Of a stretch of 64,000 nt of DNA, positions 23,537 through 32,798 are shown one piece after another. Position 1 is the stretch's first letter. Each line of letters opens with the position of its first letter. The translations under genes were made by a program, and so were the position numbers. The notes beneath the pieces were generated by a model. The model saw only the letters and a list, made by a program, of their open reading frames with translations. It did no database searches and had not been told where the DNA came from. The stretch is from Bradyrhizobium sp. 199 (GTDB lineage: Bacteria; Pseudomonadota; Alphaproteobacteria; Rhizobiales; Xanthobacteraceae): NCBI RefSeq assembly GCF_023073355.1, contig NZ_JADPJI010000002.1, forward strand, positions 434,001 through 498,000. The letters run 5' to 3'.

Positions 23537-25195
23537 ATGGCTGAAGAGACGGACGTGATCGTCGTCGGCGCGGGACTGTCGGGACTGGTCGCCGCAACCG
23601 AAATCGCCGAAGCGGGCAAGCGCGTGATCGTGGTCGACCAGGAAGGCGAGCAGTCGCTCGGCGGCCAGGCGTTCTGGTCGTTCGGCGGATTGTTCCTGGT
23701 CGATTCGCCGGAGCAGCGCCGGCTCGGCATCAAGGATTCCTTCGCCCTGGCCATGCAGGACTGGATCGGTGCCGCGGGCTTCGACCGGGACGAGGATTTC
23801 TGGCCGCGGCAATGGGCTGAGGCCTATGTGGCGTTCGCGGCCGGCGAGAAGCGCGCCTGGCTGCGGGCCATGGGCCATCGCATCTTTCCCGTGGTCGGCT
23901 GGGCCGAGCGCGGCGGCTACGACGCCATGGGCCACGGCAATTCCGTGCCGCGCTTTCACGTCACCTGGGGCACCGGCCCCGGCATTGTCGAGCCGTTCGA
24001 GCGCCGCGCGCGAGAGGCTGCCAACGGCGGCCGGCTGAGCTTCAGGTTCCGCCACCGCGTCGACGCGCTCTCCATCACCAACGGCACGGTGGATGGCGTC
24101 GGCGGCGCGATCCTCGCCCCCGACAATGTCGAGCGCGGCAAGAGCTCCTCGCGCAACGTCGCCGGTGAGTTCTCGCTGAAAGCGCAGGCCGTCATCGTGG
24201 CGTCCGGCGGCATCGGCGGCAATCACGAGCTGGTCCGGCAGAACTGGCCGAAGCGGCTCGGTGATCCCCCGAAATTCATGATCTCCGGCGTGCCCGAACA
24301 TGTCGATGGCCGCATGATCGGCATCACCGAGAAATCAGGCGCGCGGCTGATCAATCGCGACCGCATGTGGCATTATGTCGAGGGCATCCAGAACTGGTCA
24401 CCGATCTGGCCGCGTCACGGCATCCGTATCCTGCCCGGGCCGTCCTCGATGTGGTTCGACGCCACAGGCACGCGGCTGCCGGCGCCGCTGTTTCCGGGCT
24501 CCGACACGCTCGGCCAGCTCCAATACATCATGGCGACGGGTTACGATTATTCCTGGTTCATCCTGACCCAGAGCATCATCAAGAAGGAGTTTGCGCTATC
24601 GGGCTCGGAGCAGAACCCCGACCTGACCGGCAAGAGCTGGCGCATGACGATCAAGCGCGCCACCAACAAGGGCGCACCGGCGCCGGTGGAAGCGTTCAAA
24701 AGCCATGGTGTCGACTTCATCGTACGCGACAAGATCGAGGACCTTGTTGCCGGGATGAACAAGCTTGCCGGCAGCGACCTTCTCAAGCTCGAGCACATCA
24801 GGATGCAGATCGAGGCGCGCGACCGCGAGATCGCCAATCCCTACGTCAAGGACGCGCAGGTGATGAACATTCACAATGCGCGCCGCTATATCGGCGACAG
24901 ACTGATCCGCACCGCCTCCCCACACCGGATCCTGGATCCCGCGCAGGGGCCGCTGATCGCGGTCAAGCTCAACATTCTCACCCGCAAGACGCTGGGCGGC
25001 TTCGAGACCGATCTCGACTCCCGCGTGTTCGGCAGCGAGGGACGCGTCATTCCCGGCCTCTACGCGGTCGGCGAAGCCGCCGGCTTCGGCGGCGGCGGCG
25101 TGCACGGCTATCGCTCGCTGGAAGGCACGTTCCTCGGCGGCTGCCTGTTCTCGGGCCGCAATGCGGGACGTGCCGCGGCCAAAGCGGTCGGCTAG
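23537..25195 (+). CDS. FAD-binding dehydrogenase (KstD/fumarate reductase flavoprotein family)
   Basis: 552-residue flavoprotein, COG3573-type predicted oxidoreductase. It opens with the dinucleotide-binding DVIVVGAGLSGLVAATEIAEAG, then an FAD-contacting segment QSLGGQAFWSFGG, and closes with GLYAVGEAAGFGGGGVHGYRSLEGTFLGGC, the C-terminal FAD site. Family members reduce or dehydrogenate enones and steroids; the substrate here is unknown. ATG 23537 follows a purine-rich GGTGGGGGA site. The stop is three bases before a secreted esterase gene, so both are likely co-expressed. Confidence 0.88.
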   Translation: MAEETDVIVVGAGLSGLVAATEIAEAGKRVIVVDQEGEQSLGGQAFWSFGGLFLVDSPEQRRLGIKDSFALAMQDWIGAAGFDRDEDFWPRQWAEAYVAFAAGEKRAWLRAMGHRIFPVVGWAERGGYDAMGHGNSVPRFHVTWGTGPGIVEPFERRAREAANGGRLSFRFRHRVDALSITNGTVDGVGGAILAPDNVERGKSSSRNVAGEFSLKAQAVIVASGGIGGNHELVRQNWPKRLGDPPKFMISGVPEHVDGRMIGITEKSGARLINRDRMWHYVEGIQNWSPIWPRHGIRILPGPSSMWFDATGTRLPAPLFPGSDTLGQLQYIMATGYDYSWFILTQSIIKKEFALSGSEQNPDLTGKSWRMTIKRATNKGAPAPVEAFKSHGVDFIVRDKIEDLVAGMNKLAGSDLLKLEHIRMQIEARDREIANPYVKDAQVMNIHNARRYIGDRLIRTASPHRILDPAQGPLIAVKLNILTRKTLGGFETDLDSRVFGSEGRVIPGLYAVGEAAGFGGGGVHGYRSLEGTFLGGCLFSGRNAGRAAAKAVG

Positions 25196-25198
25196 ATC

Positions 25199-26113
25199 AT
25201 GCGGCGGCTGCGCATCGCGGCGTTTGTTGCGGCATTGGCCGCCGCTTCGGTCGCATCCGCCGAGACGATCGACGTCAACGGCGTGAAGCGCTCCTACACC
25301 GCGCAACTGCCGGCGAAAAAGCCTGCAGCGCTCGTGATCGTCCTGCATGGCAAGACCCAGCGCGGCGCCGACATGGTCACGCGGACGGCGTGGCCGCAGG
25401 TCGCGAAACGAGAAGGTTTTGCCGTGGTGTTTCCCGACGGCCTCAACCACGCCTGGGCCGATGCGCGGACGAAGGCGGGACCCGCCCTGCGCGGACCACC
25501 GGTGGGTACCGATGATGTCGCCTTCATCGCAAAGCTGGTCGAAAAGCTGGTGGCCGACGGCACGGCCGATGCAAAGCGCGTCTATGTCGCCGGCAGCTCC
25601 AATGGCGGCGCCATGGCGATGACGCTGGTTTGCGCCCGCGCCGATCTGTTTGCCGCGGGCGCGAGCGTGATCATGAATCTCACCGACGAGGCCGCGGTCA
25701 CGTGCCATCCGTCACGGCCGCTGCCGATGTTGCTCATCAACGGCACGGCCGATCCGCTGGTGCCTTACGAGGGCGGACGCGGATCGAGCTATTATGCCGC
25801 AGATGGATTCTGGTCGACCGACGAGACCCTGGCGTTCTGGCGCAAGCTCAATGGCTGCGAGACAGGTGACGCGGGGACGGTCGATCTGCCCGACAAGAAT
25901 CCTGCGGATCAGTCCACGATCACCCGGATCACCTCGCGCTGCCCGGCCGGGCACGACGTCGTGCTCTATCGCATCAATCATGGCGGTCACCGCATGCCCG
26001 GCTTCGCCCCGGATGCCCGCTTCCCAAGGGTCGCAACCAGTCTGCTGGGGTCACAGAACAGCGACATCGACGGAGCCGAGACAATCTGGACATTTTTCAG
26101 TCAGCTTCCGTAA
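25199..26113 (+). CDS. secreted esterase of the PHB-depolymerase / LpqC family
   Basis: 304-residue alpha/beta hydrolase with a signal peptide (MRRLRIAAFVAALAAASVASA). The nucleophile elbow is AGSSNGGAMA near residue 140, with LHGKTQRGADM as the oxyanion-hole region, NGTADPLVPYEGG (Asp) and INHGGHRMPG (His) completing a plausible triad. Related proteins hydrolyse feruloyl, acetyl or polyhydroxybutyrate esters. Starts three bases after the flavoprotein stop; translation is probably coupled. Substrate not deducible. Confidence 0.88.
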   Translation: MRRLRIAAFVAALAAASVASAETIDVNGVKRSYTAQLPAKKPAALVIVLHGKTQRGADMVTRTAWPQVAKREGFAVVFPDGLNHAWADARTKAGPALRGPPVGTDDVAFIAKLVEKLVADGTADAKRVYVAGSSNGGAMAMTLVCARADLFAAGASVIMNLTDEAAVTCHPSRPLPMLLINGTADPLVPYEGGRGSSYYAADGFWSTDETLAFWRKLNGCETGDAGTVDLPDKNPADQSTITRITSRCPAGHDVVLYRINHGGHRMPGFAPDARFPRVATSLLGSQNSDIDGAETIWTFFSQLP

Positions 26114-26212
26114 ACGACGCATGCATCGGCAGGCAACGCATGCGCGCCGGGGGTGGCAGAGCCCGAGGCACTGGGCTAGACAGGGCCGCCATTCCAGTGA
26201 GGAGATCCCCCA

Positions 26213-26563
26213 ATGAGCATCGAGCGTTTTGAAACCGGCCCGCGCATGAGCCAGGTCGTGGTGCACGGCGACACCGTCTATCTCGCCGGCGTCGTCGCGA
26301 ACAAAGCCGGCGGCGAAAGCGTGACGAAGCAGACCCAGGACATCCTGGCGACCATCGACGGCCATCTCGCCAAGGCCGGCACCGACAAGTCGAAGCTGCT
26401 CTCGGCGACGATCTACATCACCGACATGAAAACCTTCGGCGAGATGAACGCTGTGTGGGACGCCTGGGTCTCGCCCGGCAACACCCCGGCGCGCGCCACC
26501 GTCGAAGCCAAGCTGGCGGCGCCGCAATACACCGTCGAGATCATGGTTACGGCTGCGAAGTAG
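26213..26563 (+). CDS. RidA family reactive enamine/imine deaminase
   Basis: 116-residue YjgF/YER057c/UK114 protein that hydrolyses 2-aminoacrylate-type intermediates. The ARATVEAKLAAP segment near residue 100 carries the conserved arginine; GDTVYLAGVV and TKQTQDILATIDGHLAKAGTDKSKLLSATIYI match the trimer-forming fold. GTGAGGAG lies eight bases before the ATG. A strong intrinsic terminator follows the gene, so it is transcribed independently of the NTF2-like gene downstream. Confidence 0.93.
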   Translation: MSIERFETGPRMSQVVVHGDTVYLAGVVANKAGGESVTKQTQDILATIDGHLAKAGTDKSKLLSATIYITDMKTFGEMNAVWDAWVSPGNTPARATVEAKLAAPQYTVEIMVTAAK

Positions 26564-26585
26564 TCGTCGAACATCGCAGGCGATG

Positions 26586-26621
26586 GAGCGCGATGACAAC
26601 ATCATCGCGCTCTTATTTTTT
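26586..26621 (+). terminator. strong intrinsic terminator after the RidA gene
   Basis: A perfect 11-bp stem, GAGCGCGATGA (26586-26596) with TCATCGCGCTC (26602-26612), has a 5-base loop and is followed by TTATTTTTT. This is the cleanest Rho-independent terminator I can see in the window. Confidence 0.93.
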
Positions 26622-26714
26622 CGCGCAACGATGACCTCTGAGGTAATCGATCGGCGCGCGTGAACCTTCGATAGTGACGGTCAGCCGAATACGGCCCCAT
26701 CGAAGGAGAGCCCC

Positions 26715-27080
26715 ATGACCGACCCCATCACCATCGCCCGCCGCTACATCGAGCTCTGGAACGAGCGCACGGCCGGCCGGCGCCGCGAGCTGCTCAGCGA
26801 AAACTGGACGACGGATGCGAGCTATGTCGATCCCCTGATGAAGGGCGATGGCCGCGACGGCATCGAGGCGCTGATCGCAGGCGTGCAACAGCGCTTTCCC
26901 GATTTCAAGTTTCAGCTGATCGGCGAGCCCAACGGCTACGGCGATCACATCCGCTTTTCGTGGGGACTTGGTCCCGATGGCACCGACAGCCCGATCAAGG
27001 GCACTGATTTCGCCGTGCTGAAGGACGGCCGCATCAGAAGCGTGACCGGCTTTCTCGACCAGGTGCCGGCCGGAGCGTGA
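26715..27080 (+). CDS. NTF2-like / SnoaL-family protein
   Basis: 121-residue protein of the NTF2-like superfamily. Typical are ARRYIELWNERTAGRRRELLSENW at the N-terminus, DASYVDPLMKGDGRDGIEALI, and a C-terminal sheet ending in IRSVTGFLDQVP. Relatives are often called polyketide cyclase or nuclear transport factor 2 family; the role here is unknown. GAAGGAG sits eight to ten bases before the ATG. Transcribed alone after the ridA terminator, and just ahead of the Lhr helicase gene. Confidence 0.82.
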   Translation: MTDPITIARRYIELWNERTAGRRRELLSENWTTDASYVDPLMKGDGRDGIEALIAGVQQRFPDFKFQLIGEPNGYGDHIRFSWGLGPDGTDSPIKGTDFAVLKDGRIRSVTGFLDQVPAGA

Positions 27081-27159
27081 GACCGCTGACCCTCCTCGCC
27101 GTCGGCGGGAGGGACCCCACCCCTCGACGAACCCACCGCCACGGCTTACGTGTCATGCC

Positions 27160-29745
27160 GTGCCGCCCCGTATTCTCCAAACATCGGCCGAGCCGGCCGC
27201 GCTGCTGCCTGGCCGCTTCCAGCAATGGTTCGCGGCACGGGGCTGGTCGCCGCGCGCGCATCAATTGGCGCTGCTGGAAAAGGCGCGCGAGGACGCTAGC
27301 GCGCTGCTGATCGCGCCGACCGGCGCCGGCAAGACGCTGGCGGGATTTCTGCCGACGCTGGTGGAGCTTTCGACCGAAGCGGCCGAACGGAACGCAGGTG
27401 CGAAGCAAAGCCTCGTCTCCACCGGCCGCAGCGTGCAACGTTCCGGCGGCCTGCATACGCTCTACATCTCGCCGCTGAAAGCGCTCGCCGTCGACATCGC
27501 GCGCAATCTGGAGCGGCCGATCGCCGAGATGGCGCTGCCGATCAAGGTCGAGACCCGCACCGGCGACACGCCGGTATCGCGGCGCCAGCGGCAGCGGCGC
27601 TATCCGCCGGACGTGTTGCTGACGACGCCCGAGCAACTTGCGCTGCTGCTGTCCTCCGACGACGCGCCGTTCCTGTTCTCCTCCCTGAAGCGCATCGTGC
27701 TCGACGAGCTGCATGCGCTGGTGACGTCCAAGCGCGGCGATTTGCTCTCGCTCGGCCTTGCACGGCTGTGGCGCCTCGCGCCGCAGATGCGCGCGATCGG
27801 CCTGTCGGCAACCGTGGCCGAGCCGGATCAGCTCGCGCGCTTCCTGGTGCCGCAGCCCGGCGGCAAGGAAGCCGCCGCCGACATCGTGGTCGCCGGCGGG
27901 GCGGCGCCGCCTGAAGTGGAGATGCTCGACACGCGCGAGCGCCTGCCCTGGGCCGGCCACAGCGCGCGCCACGCGCTCCCTGAAATCTACGAGCTGATCA
28001 AGGCCAACAAGACCACGCTCGTCTTCGTCAATACCCGCAGCCAGGCCGAGATGCTGTTCCAGAATCTCTGGAGCATGAACGACGACGGCCTCGCGATCGC
28101 GCTGCATCACGGCTCGCTCGACGTCGCCCAGCGCCGCAAGGTCGAGGACGCGATGTCGGCGGGCAGATTGCGCGGCGTTGTCTGCACCTCCTCGCTCGAC
28201 CTCGGCGTCGACTGGGGCGATGTCGATCTGGTCGTCAATATCGGTGCGCCCAAGGGCTCCTCGCGCCTGATGCAGCGCATCGGCCGCGCCAACCACCGCC
28301 TTGACGAGGCCTCGCGCGCGGTGCTGGTGCCGGCCAACCGTTTCGAGGTGCTGGAGTGCCGCGTCGCGATCGACGCGATTGCCGAGAACGCGCAGGATAC
28401 GCCGCCGTTGCGCACGGGTGGCCTCGACGTGCTGGCCCAGCATGTGCTGGGCTGTGCCTGCGGCGAGCCGTTCCTCTCCGATGAACTCTATGCCGAGATT
28501 CGCACCGCGGCGCCTTACGCCGACCTGTCGCGGCAGGATTTCGACGACGTCGTCGATTTCGTGGCGTCCGGCGGCTACGCGTTGAAGACCTATGAGCGCT
28601 TCGCCCGCATCAAGCAGGACAAGGAGGGGCGCTGGCGCGTCGCCAACCCGAAGGTGCGGCAGAGCTACCGCATGAATGTCGGCACCATCGTCGAGGACGA
28701 CATGCTGAAGGTGCGGCTGGTGCGCTCGCGCGGCGGCCAAGGAAAAGCGGGCGGTTCGACCGGCGTGATCGCGCGCGGCGGCAGGTTGCTTGGCGAGATC
28801 GAGGAAGCCTTCATCGAGGGCCTCAGCCCCGGCGATACCTTCGTGTTCTCAGGCGAGGTGGTGCGCTACGAAACCCTGGTCGAGGACCAGGTCTATGTCT
28901 CGCGCGCGCATGACAAGGACCCGAAAGTGCCGTCCTATATGGGCGGCAAATTCCCGCTCTCGACCTATCTTGCCGAGCGCGTGCGCCGGCTGCTCGACGA
29001 CGGGCGCGCCTGGGGCGGCTTGCCGGAGCAGGTGCGCGACTGGCTGTCGCTGCAAAGGGACGTCAGCCAAGTGCCGGCGGTACGCGAGCTCCTGGTGGAG
29101 AGCTTTCCGCGCTCCAACAAGCACTATCTCGTCTGCTATCCCTTCGAGGGACGCCTCGCGCATCAGACCCTCGGCATGCTGCTGACGCGGCGCCTCGAGC
29201 GCGCCCGCGCGCGGCCGCTCGGCTTCGTCGCCAATGAATATGCCATCGCAGTCTGGGCGCTCGGCGACATGTCCTTCATGATCCGCGATGGCCGGATCGA
29301 CCTCAACGCGCTGTTCGACCCTGATATGCTCGGCGACGATCTCGAAGCCTGGCTTGCGGAGTCTGCCTTGATGAAGCGCACGTTCCGCAACTGCGCGATC
29401 ATCTCCGGCCTGATCGCGCGCCGGCACACTGGCGAGGAGAAGAGCCGCCGCCAGGTGCTGTTCTCGACTGATCTCGTCTATGACGTGCTGCGCAAGCACC
29501 AGGCCGATCATGTCCTCTTGCGCGCCGCCCGCGCCGACGCCGCCACGGGTTTGCTTGACCTGCGCCGCCTCAGCGACATGCTCGCCCGCATCCACGGCCG
29601 AATCACGCACCGGGAACTCGACCGCGTCTCCCCGCTCGCGGTGCCCGTGATGCTGGAAATCGGCCGCGAGTCAGTCTATGGCGAAGCTGCAGACGAACTT
29701 TTGGCGGAAGCCGCCGATGAGCTCGTCAAAGAGGCGATGGGATAA
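27160..29745 (+). CDS. ligase-associated DNA damage response DEXH helicase (Lhr-type)
   Basis: 861-residue superfamily 2 helicase with 3'-to-5' unwinding expected from the Lhr-Core family. Motif I is IAPTGAGKT near residue 50, motif II LDELHAL, motif III GLSATV, and motifs V and VI are CTSSLDLGVDWGDVDLV and QRIGRANHR; the Lhr winged-helix and C-terminal domains follow. It belongs to the four-gene repair set: PdeM is the next gene, while exonuclease and ligase lie at 8081-10785. The start shown is GTG 27160 with no clear ribosome site, so the first few residues are uncertain. Confidence 0.95.
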   Translation: MPPRILQTSAEPAALLPGRFQQWFAARGWSPRAHQLALLEKAREDASALLIAPTGAGKTLAGFLPTLVELSTEAAERNAGAKQSLVSTGRSVQRSGGLHTLYISPLKALAVDIARNLERPIAEMALPIKVETRTGDTPVSRRQRQRRYPPDVLLTTPEQLALLLSSDDAPFLFSSLKRIVLDELHALVTSKRGDLLSLGLARLWRLAPQMRAIGLSATVAEPDQLARFLVPQPGGKEAAADIVVAGGAAPPEVEMLDTRERLPWAGHSARHALPEIYELIKANKTTLVFVNTRSQAEMLFQNLWSMNDDGLAIALHHGSLDVAQRRKVEDAMSAGRLRGVVCTSSLDLGVDWGDVDLVVNIGAPKGSSRLMQRIGRANHRLDEASRAVLVPANRFEVLECRVAIDAIAENAQDTPPLRTGGLDVLAQHVLGCACGEPFLSDELYAEIRTAAPYADLSRQDFDDVVDFVASGGYALKTYERFARIKQDKEGRWRVANPKVRQSYRMNVGTIVEDDMLKVRLVRSRGGQGKAGGSTGVIARGGRLLGEIEEAFIEGLSPGDTFVFSGEVVRYETLVEDQVYVSRAHDKDPKVPSYMGGKFPLSTYLAERVRRLLDDGRAWGGLPEQVRDWLSLQRDVSQVPAVRELLVESFPRSNKHYLVCYPFEGRLAHQTLGMLLTRRLERARARPLGFVANEYAIAVWALGDMSFMIRDGRIDLNALFDPDMLGDDLEAWLAESALMKRTFRNCAIISGLIARRHTGEEKSRRQVLFSTDLVYDVLRKHQADHVLLRAARADAATGLLDLRRLSDMLARIHGRITHRELDRVSPLAVPVMLEIGRESVYGEAADELLAEAADELVKEAMG

Positions 29746-29798
29746 GAACGGGTTTTGACGTGACTGTTGGCGCGCAGGTATCGGGGGATGTCAACGAC

Positions 29799-30470
29799 AT
29801 GCGCGTGTCCACCGTCACCATCACCGACGTGACCTTCGCCGCCGATCTCTCCGGCGCGCTGTTCTGGGAAGAGCAGCGCCTGCTGGTCGTCTCCGACCTG
29901 CATCTGGAAAAAGGCTCCAGCTTCGCCACCCGCGGTGTGCTGCTGCCCCCTTACGATACGCTCGCAACGCTGAGCCGTCTCGCTGCTGCCATCTCCCGCC
30001 ATGATCCGCGCACCGTCATCGCGCTCGGCGACAGCTTTCACGACCGAAAGGCGCATGAGCGGTTGTCGTCGGACGACCGCGATGCCGTCGCCGCGCTCCA
30101 AACCGGCCGCGACTGGATCTGGATCTCCGGCAATCACGACCCGATACTGCCCCGCGATCTCGGCGGCACCATCGCCGACGAGGTCGCGATCGGCCCGATC
30201 ACCTTCCGTCATGAGCCCACCGGCGTGCGCGGCGAGATTGCCGGCCATCTTCATCCCAAGGCGCGCGTCTCCGCGCGCGGCCGCTCGATGGAGCGTCGCT
30301 GCTTCGCCTCCGACGGGATGCGCGCGGTGATGCCGGCGTTCGGGGCTTATGCCGGCGGCCTCAGCATCCGCGACGTGGCGTTCGCAAAGATCTTCCCGGC
30401 CAATGGCTTTGTCGCCCATCTCTTGGGCGACCGCCGCGTCCACGCCATTGCGGCCTCGCGCTGTTCCTGA
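29799..30470 (+). CDS. pdeM: PdeM-like metallophosphoesterase (ligase-associated DNA damage response endonuclease)
   Basis: Calcineurin-like binuclear metallophosphoesterase acting on DNA, the fourth member of the ligase-helicase-exonuclease set. All motifs are visible: VSDLHLEKGS (D-x-H), LGDSFHD, SGNHDP, TFRHEP and GHLHPK. 223 residues from ATG 29799; a GTG at 29760 would add 13 residues without recognisable sequence. It starts 53 bases after the helicase stop in the same direction. Manganese dependence is known for the studied member of the family and not shown by sequence. Confidence 0.93.
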   Translation: MRVSTVTITDVTFAADLSGALFWEEQRLLVVSDLHLEKGSSFATRGVLLPPYDTLATLSRLAAAISRHDPRTVIALGDSFHDRKAHERLSSDDRDAVAALQTGRDWIWISGNHDPILPRDLGGTIADEVAIGPITFRHEPTGVRGEIAGHLHPKARVSARGRSMERRCFASDGMRAVMPAFGAYAGGLSIRDVAFAKIFPANGFVAHLLGDRRVHAIAASRCS

Positions 30471-30578
30471 GATTTCCTCGGAACAAATTAAGAACACTTT
30501 AGCAAGTCTTTGATATATCATTGTGATTCGGCGCGCTGCCCACAATATCTAGCGTCTGTCAGACTTTGCGAGGACTAG

Positions 30579-31010
30579 ATGTCCACTATCGCCTTCGATC
30601 AATTTGCCCTCACCCGTATCGCCGATTTCGCGCGCTCGCTGTCGCGGCTGCATCAGGCCGCGGCGCGCCAGAGGATCGACGACGACCAGTTCGACCGCGA
30701 ATTCAACGCGGTGTGCCAGTCGATCTGGGGCTACACCATCGACGATGTCAGCGATGCTCTGTTCTCGACCGAGGATCACCTGTTTCTCGACACGCTCGAC
30801 GAAGCGCATGCGCGCATCTTCGCGGCTGAGCAGGGCTACGATCTCGTCGGCGATCAGGGCATGCTGACGGACTGGTGGGGCTTCTGCTGGATGATCCTGG
30901 CCGAGAAGCGCGGACTCTTGACGCCGGACAACCGCGCCGCCGCACGCGCGGCGATCGAGGAGAAATATCTGGCGGCGCCGAACGTGATCGGGGTGATCAT
31001 CGGAAGGTGA
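30579..31010 (+). CDS. hypothetical protein, 143 residues
   Basis: Not recognised. Acidic, soluble, with no signal peptide or membrane segment. It has a helical start (LTRIADFARSLSRLHQAAARQ), then FDREFNAVCQSIWGYTIDDV, two tryptophan-rich turns (DWWGFCWMIL), and a C-terminal AAPNVIGVIIGR. The AT-rich 108-base leader (30471-30578), which includes AACAAATTAAGAACAC and TGATATATCATTG, suggests its own promoter. It is convergent with a DUF2865 gene, with a dispersed repeat between. Confidence 0.7.
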   Translation: MSTIAFDQFALTRIADFARSLSRLHQAAARQRIDDDQFDREFNAVCQSIWGYTIDDVSDALFSTEDHLFLDTLDEAHARIFAAEQGYDLVGDQGMLTDWWGFCWMILAEKRGLLTPDNRAAARAAIEEKYLAAPNVIGVIIGR

Positions 31011-31015
31011 TCGCC

Positions 31016-31138
31016 GTGCCCCGGACAAAGCGCAGCCCGCCAAGCGATGCGCTGCAGTGCCGGGGACCCATCTCGCGGCATTCTGCGTCCCGGCTCTGCG
31101 TCGCGTCATTGCATGCCGCGCCGCGTCCGGGACACGAG
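31016..31138. repeat. GTGCCCCGGAC...GTCCGGGACACG repeat between convergent genes
   Basis: Starts GTGCCCCGGACAAAGCGCAG and ends in the partial inverse GCGTCCGGGACACGAG. Members of the same family lie at 32078-32226, 34383-34500 and 63861-63913, always just after the 3' end of at least one gene. Confidence 0.8.
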
Positions 31139-31144
31139 AGCGAG

Positions 31145-31966
31145 TTAATCCAATCCCGCCCGCTTCGCCGATCTCTGCGCCGCCGTCTTCGGCACCGCCA
31201 CATTGGACGGCGTCTCACGCATGATCTCCGCAGCGGGCGCATCGGCCGACACCGTTTCCGCTCGCACCGGAGCCACCTTCATCTCGCCGAGGCGCGCGCG
31301 GACCTGGGCGGTGAGGCCGGGATAGGACGCAACCGGGGTGAAGTCCGCCGCCTGGTCGTTGCCGACGCGGATGCCGGTATAGGCGACGAGGCCGTCAGTG
31401 GTGGCGATCACGTCGCCCGCTTTCAGGGAGGAGTCCAGCGCGAGATCGACCGGGGCAAGGCCGACCGGCTCGCGGCCGTTGCAGGTGCAGTCGGCGCGCA
31501 GCGCCTTGCGGTAGGCGAATGCGTTCTCGCTGTCCGCGTAACGCTCGCCGGTCTGTGAGGCGGCACCGTCGATCGAGGAGCCGAAAAAGACCTTGGTCGC
31601 GGCGGCAGGACAGAACGCCTGACACATCTGTGCCGGCGAGGTGAGGCCGCGCATCAGCGGAAAATATTTGCCGTCGCAGCTGCGCACGCAGAAGGCCGGG
31701 CCCGAACCGCCTGCCGCAGCGGACCGTGTCGGCGGCACATATTGCGGGGTTGCGGCATTTTGCTGGCCGGTGAAAGGATCGGCGTAGGAGCTCGCCTGTT
31801 GCGGCACCTCGCGCTGCGGCCGCTGCTGTTGCATGCCGCCGAAGAAAAAATCGAACAGGCCTTCGGCCGAAACCGGGGCGGGAGCCGCAAGCAGCGGTGC
31901 TGCCAGGGTAGCGGCTGCAAGCATCGCGCGACGCCGCCGGCGCGCATGGGACAGGACTGTACGCAA
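31145..31966 (-). CDS. DUF2865 domain exported protein
   Basis: 273 residues with a twin-arginine-rich signal sequence (RRRRRAMLAAATLAAPLLAAPAPVSA). The mature protein has a Gln/Pro-rich linker, then the DUF2865 core FCVRSCDGKYFPLMRG, PAQMCQAFCPAAATKVFFGSSIDGA and CTCNGREPVGLAPVDL, rich in cysteines that probably form disulfides in the periplasm. Function unknown; found in rhizobia and relatives. Alone on its strand; start ATG 31966. Confidence 0.88.
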   Translation of the reverse strand: MRTVLSHARRRRRAMLAAATLAAPLLAAPAPVSAEGLFDFFFGGMQQQRPQREVPQQASSYADPFTGQQNAATPQYVPPTRSAAAGGSGPAFCVRSCDGKYFPLMRGLTSPAQMCQAFCPAAATKVFFGSSIDGAASQTGERYADSENAFAYRKALRADCTCNGREPVGLAPVDLALDSSLKAGDVIATTDGLVAYTGIRVGNDQAADFTPVASYPGLTAQVRARLGEMKVAPVRAETVSADAPAAEIMRETPSNVAVPKTAAQRSAKRAGLD

Positions 31967-32077
31967 CGCTCACTCCACCCGACGCTACTGAACCGGCCGA
32001 GATCCCAAGGGGGGTCTCAGCACATGATTCACCATAAGGCCGGATGGTAAATGAGCGGTTGAGGGAGAGTTGGTCTC

Positions 32078-32226
32078 GTGCCCCGGACGCAGCGCAGCGC
32101 TCCTTCAGCGGTGCGCTGCAGAGCCGGGGCCCATCCCGATGCGGAAACAGCTGGGTCCCGGTTCAGCGGCCCACCGTACCGGACGATGCTTCGCATCGCC
32201 GGAACGCTGCGCCGCGCCCGGGACAC
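32078..32226. repeat. GTGCCCCGGACGCAGCGC dispersed repeat
   Basis: Copy of the GTGCCCCGGAC family with inner CGGGGCCCATCC and terminal GCCCGGGACACGG arms. Lies directly after the 3' end of pyrE. The rest of the 31967-32234 gap contains the upstream region of the DUF2865 gene; I see no gene there. Confidence 0.8.
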
Positions 32227-32234
32227 GGAAGGCC

Positions 32235-32798
32235 TCACGCCTTCAAGAATTCCGATGCCTTATACAGCGAACGGAACGGCAGGCCGGCCGCACCGAACGT
32301 ATCGGTGGCGCCTTCCTCGCGGTCGACCATTGTCAGCACCAGCACCACCTCGGCGCCGGTCTCGCGCACGGATTCCACCGCCTTCATCGCCGAGCCGCCG
32401 GTGGTGGTGACGTCCTCGACGATCACGACGCGCTTGCCTGCAAGCGTCTCGCCCTTTGGCAGGCCTTCGATCGCGAGCTTGGCGCCGTGCTCCTTCGGCT
32501 TCTTGCGCACGAAGAAGGCTGCGATCGGATGGCCCTTGATCCAGGAGATCTGCGCCAGTGCACCAGCGAGCGGCACCGCGCCCATTTCGAGGCCGCCGAT
32601 GAAATCGAGATTGTCGTCCTTCAGCGCCTCAAAGGTCAGCTCGGCGAGCAGGGTCGCCCCCTCGGGGTCGAGCATGGTCGGCTTGAGGTTGAAGTAGAAA
32701 TCACTCTTGCGGCCCGACGCGAGCGTCACCTCGCCGCGGCCGAAGGAGCGCCGGCGGATGATTTCGAACAGGCGGGCGCGGGAGGCAGATTTCGACAC
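32235..32798 (-). CDS. pyrE: orotate phosphoribosyltransferase
   Basis: Joins orotate to PRPP to make OMP, the step after pyrD in pyrimidine synthesis. 187 residues with the PRPP-binding motif [21 protein letters not shown] near residue 110, and [26 protein letters not shown] and [11 protein letters not shown] typical of the bacterial enzyme. It is divergent from the GST gene. pyrD is at 13.5 kb, so the pathway is scattered in this genome. Confidence 0.97.
   Translation of the reverse strand: MSKSASRARLFEIIRRRSFGRGEVTLASGRKSDFYFNLKPTMLDPEGATLLAELTFEALKDDNLDFIGGLEMGAVPLAGALAQISWIKGHPIAAFFVRKKPKEHGAKLAIEGLPKGETLAGKRVVIVEDVTTTGGSAMKAVESVRETGAEVVLVLTMVDREEGATDTFGAAGLPFRSLYKASEFLKA

Noticed and set aside
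27034..28740. 568-codon minus-strand frame opposite the Lhr helicase
   Set aside because: Antisense shadow; the plus-strand helicase has all motifs and the minus frame has none.
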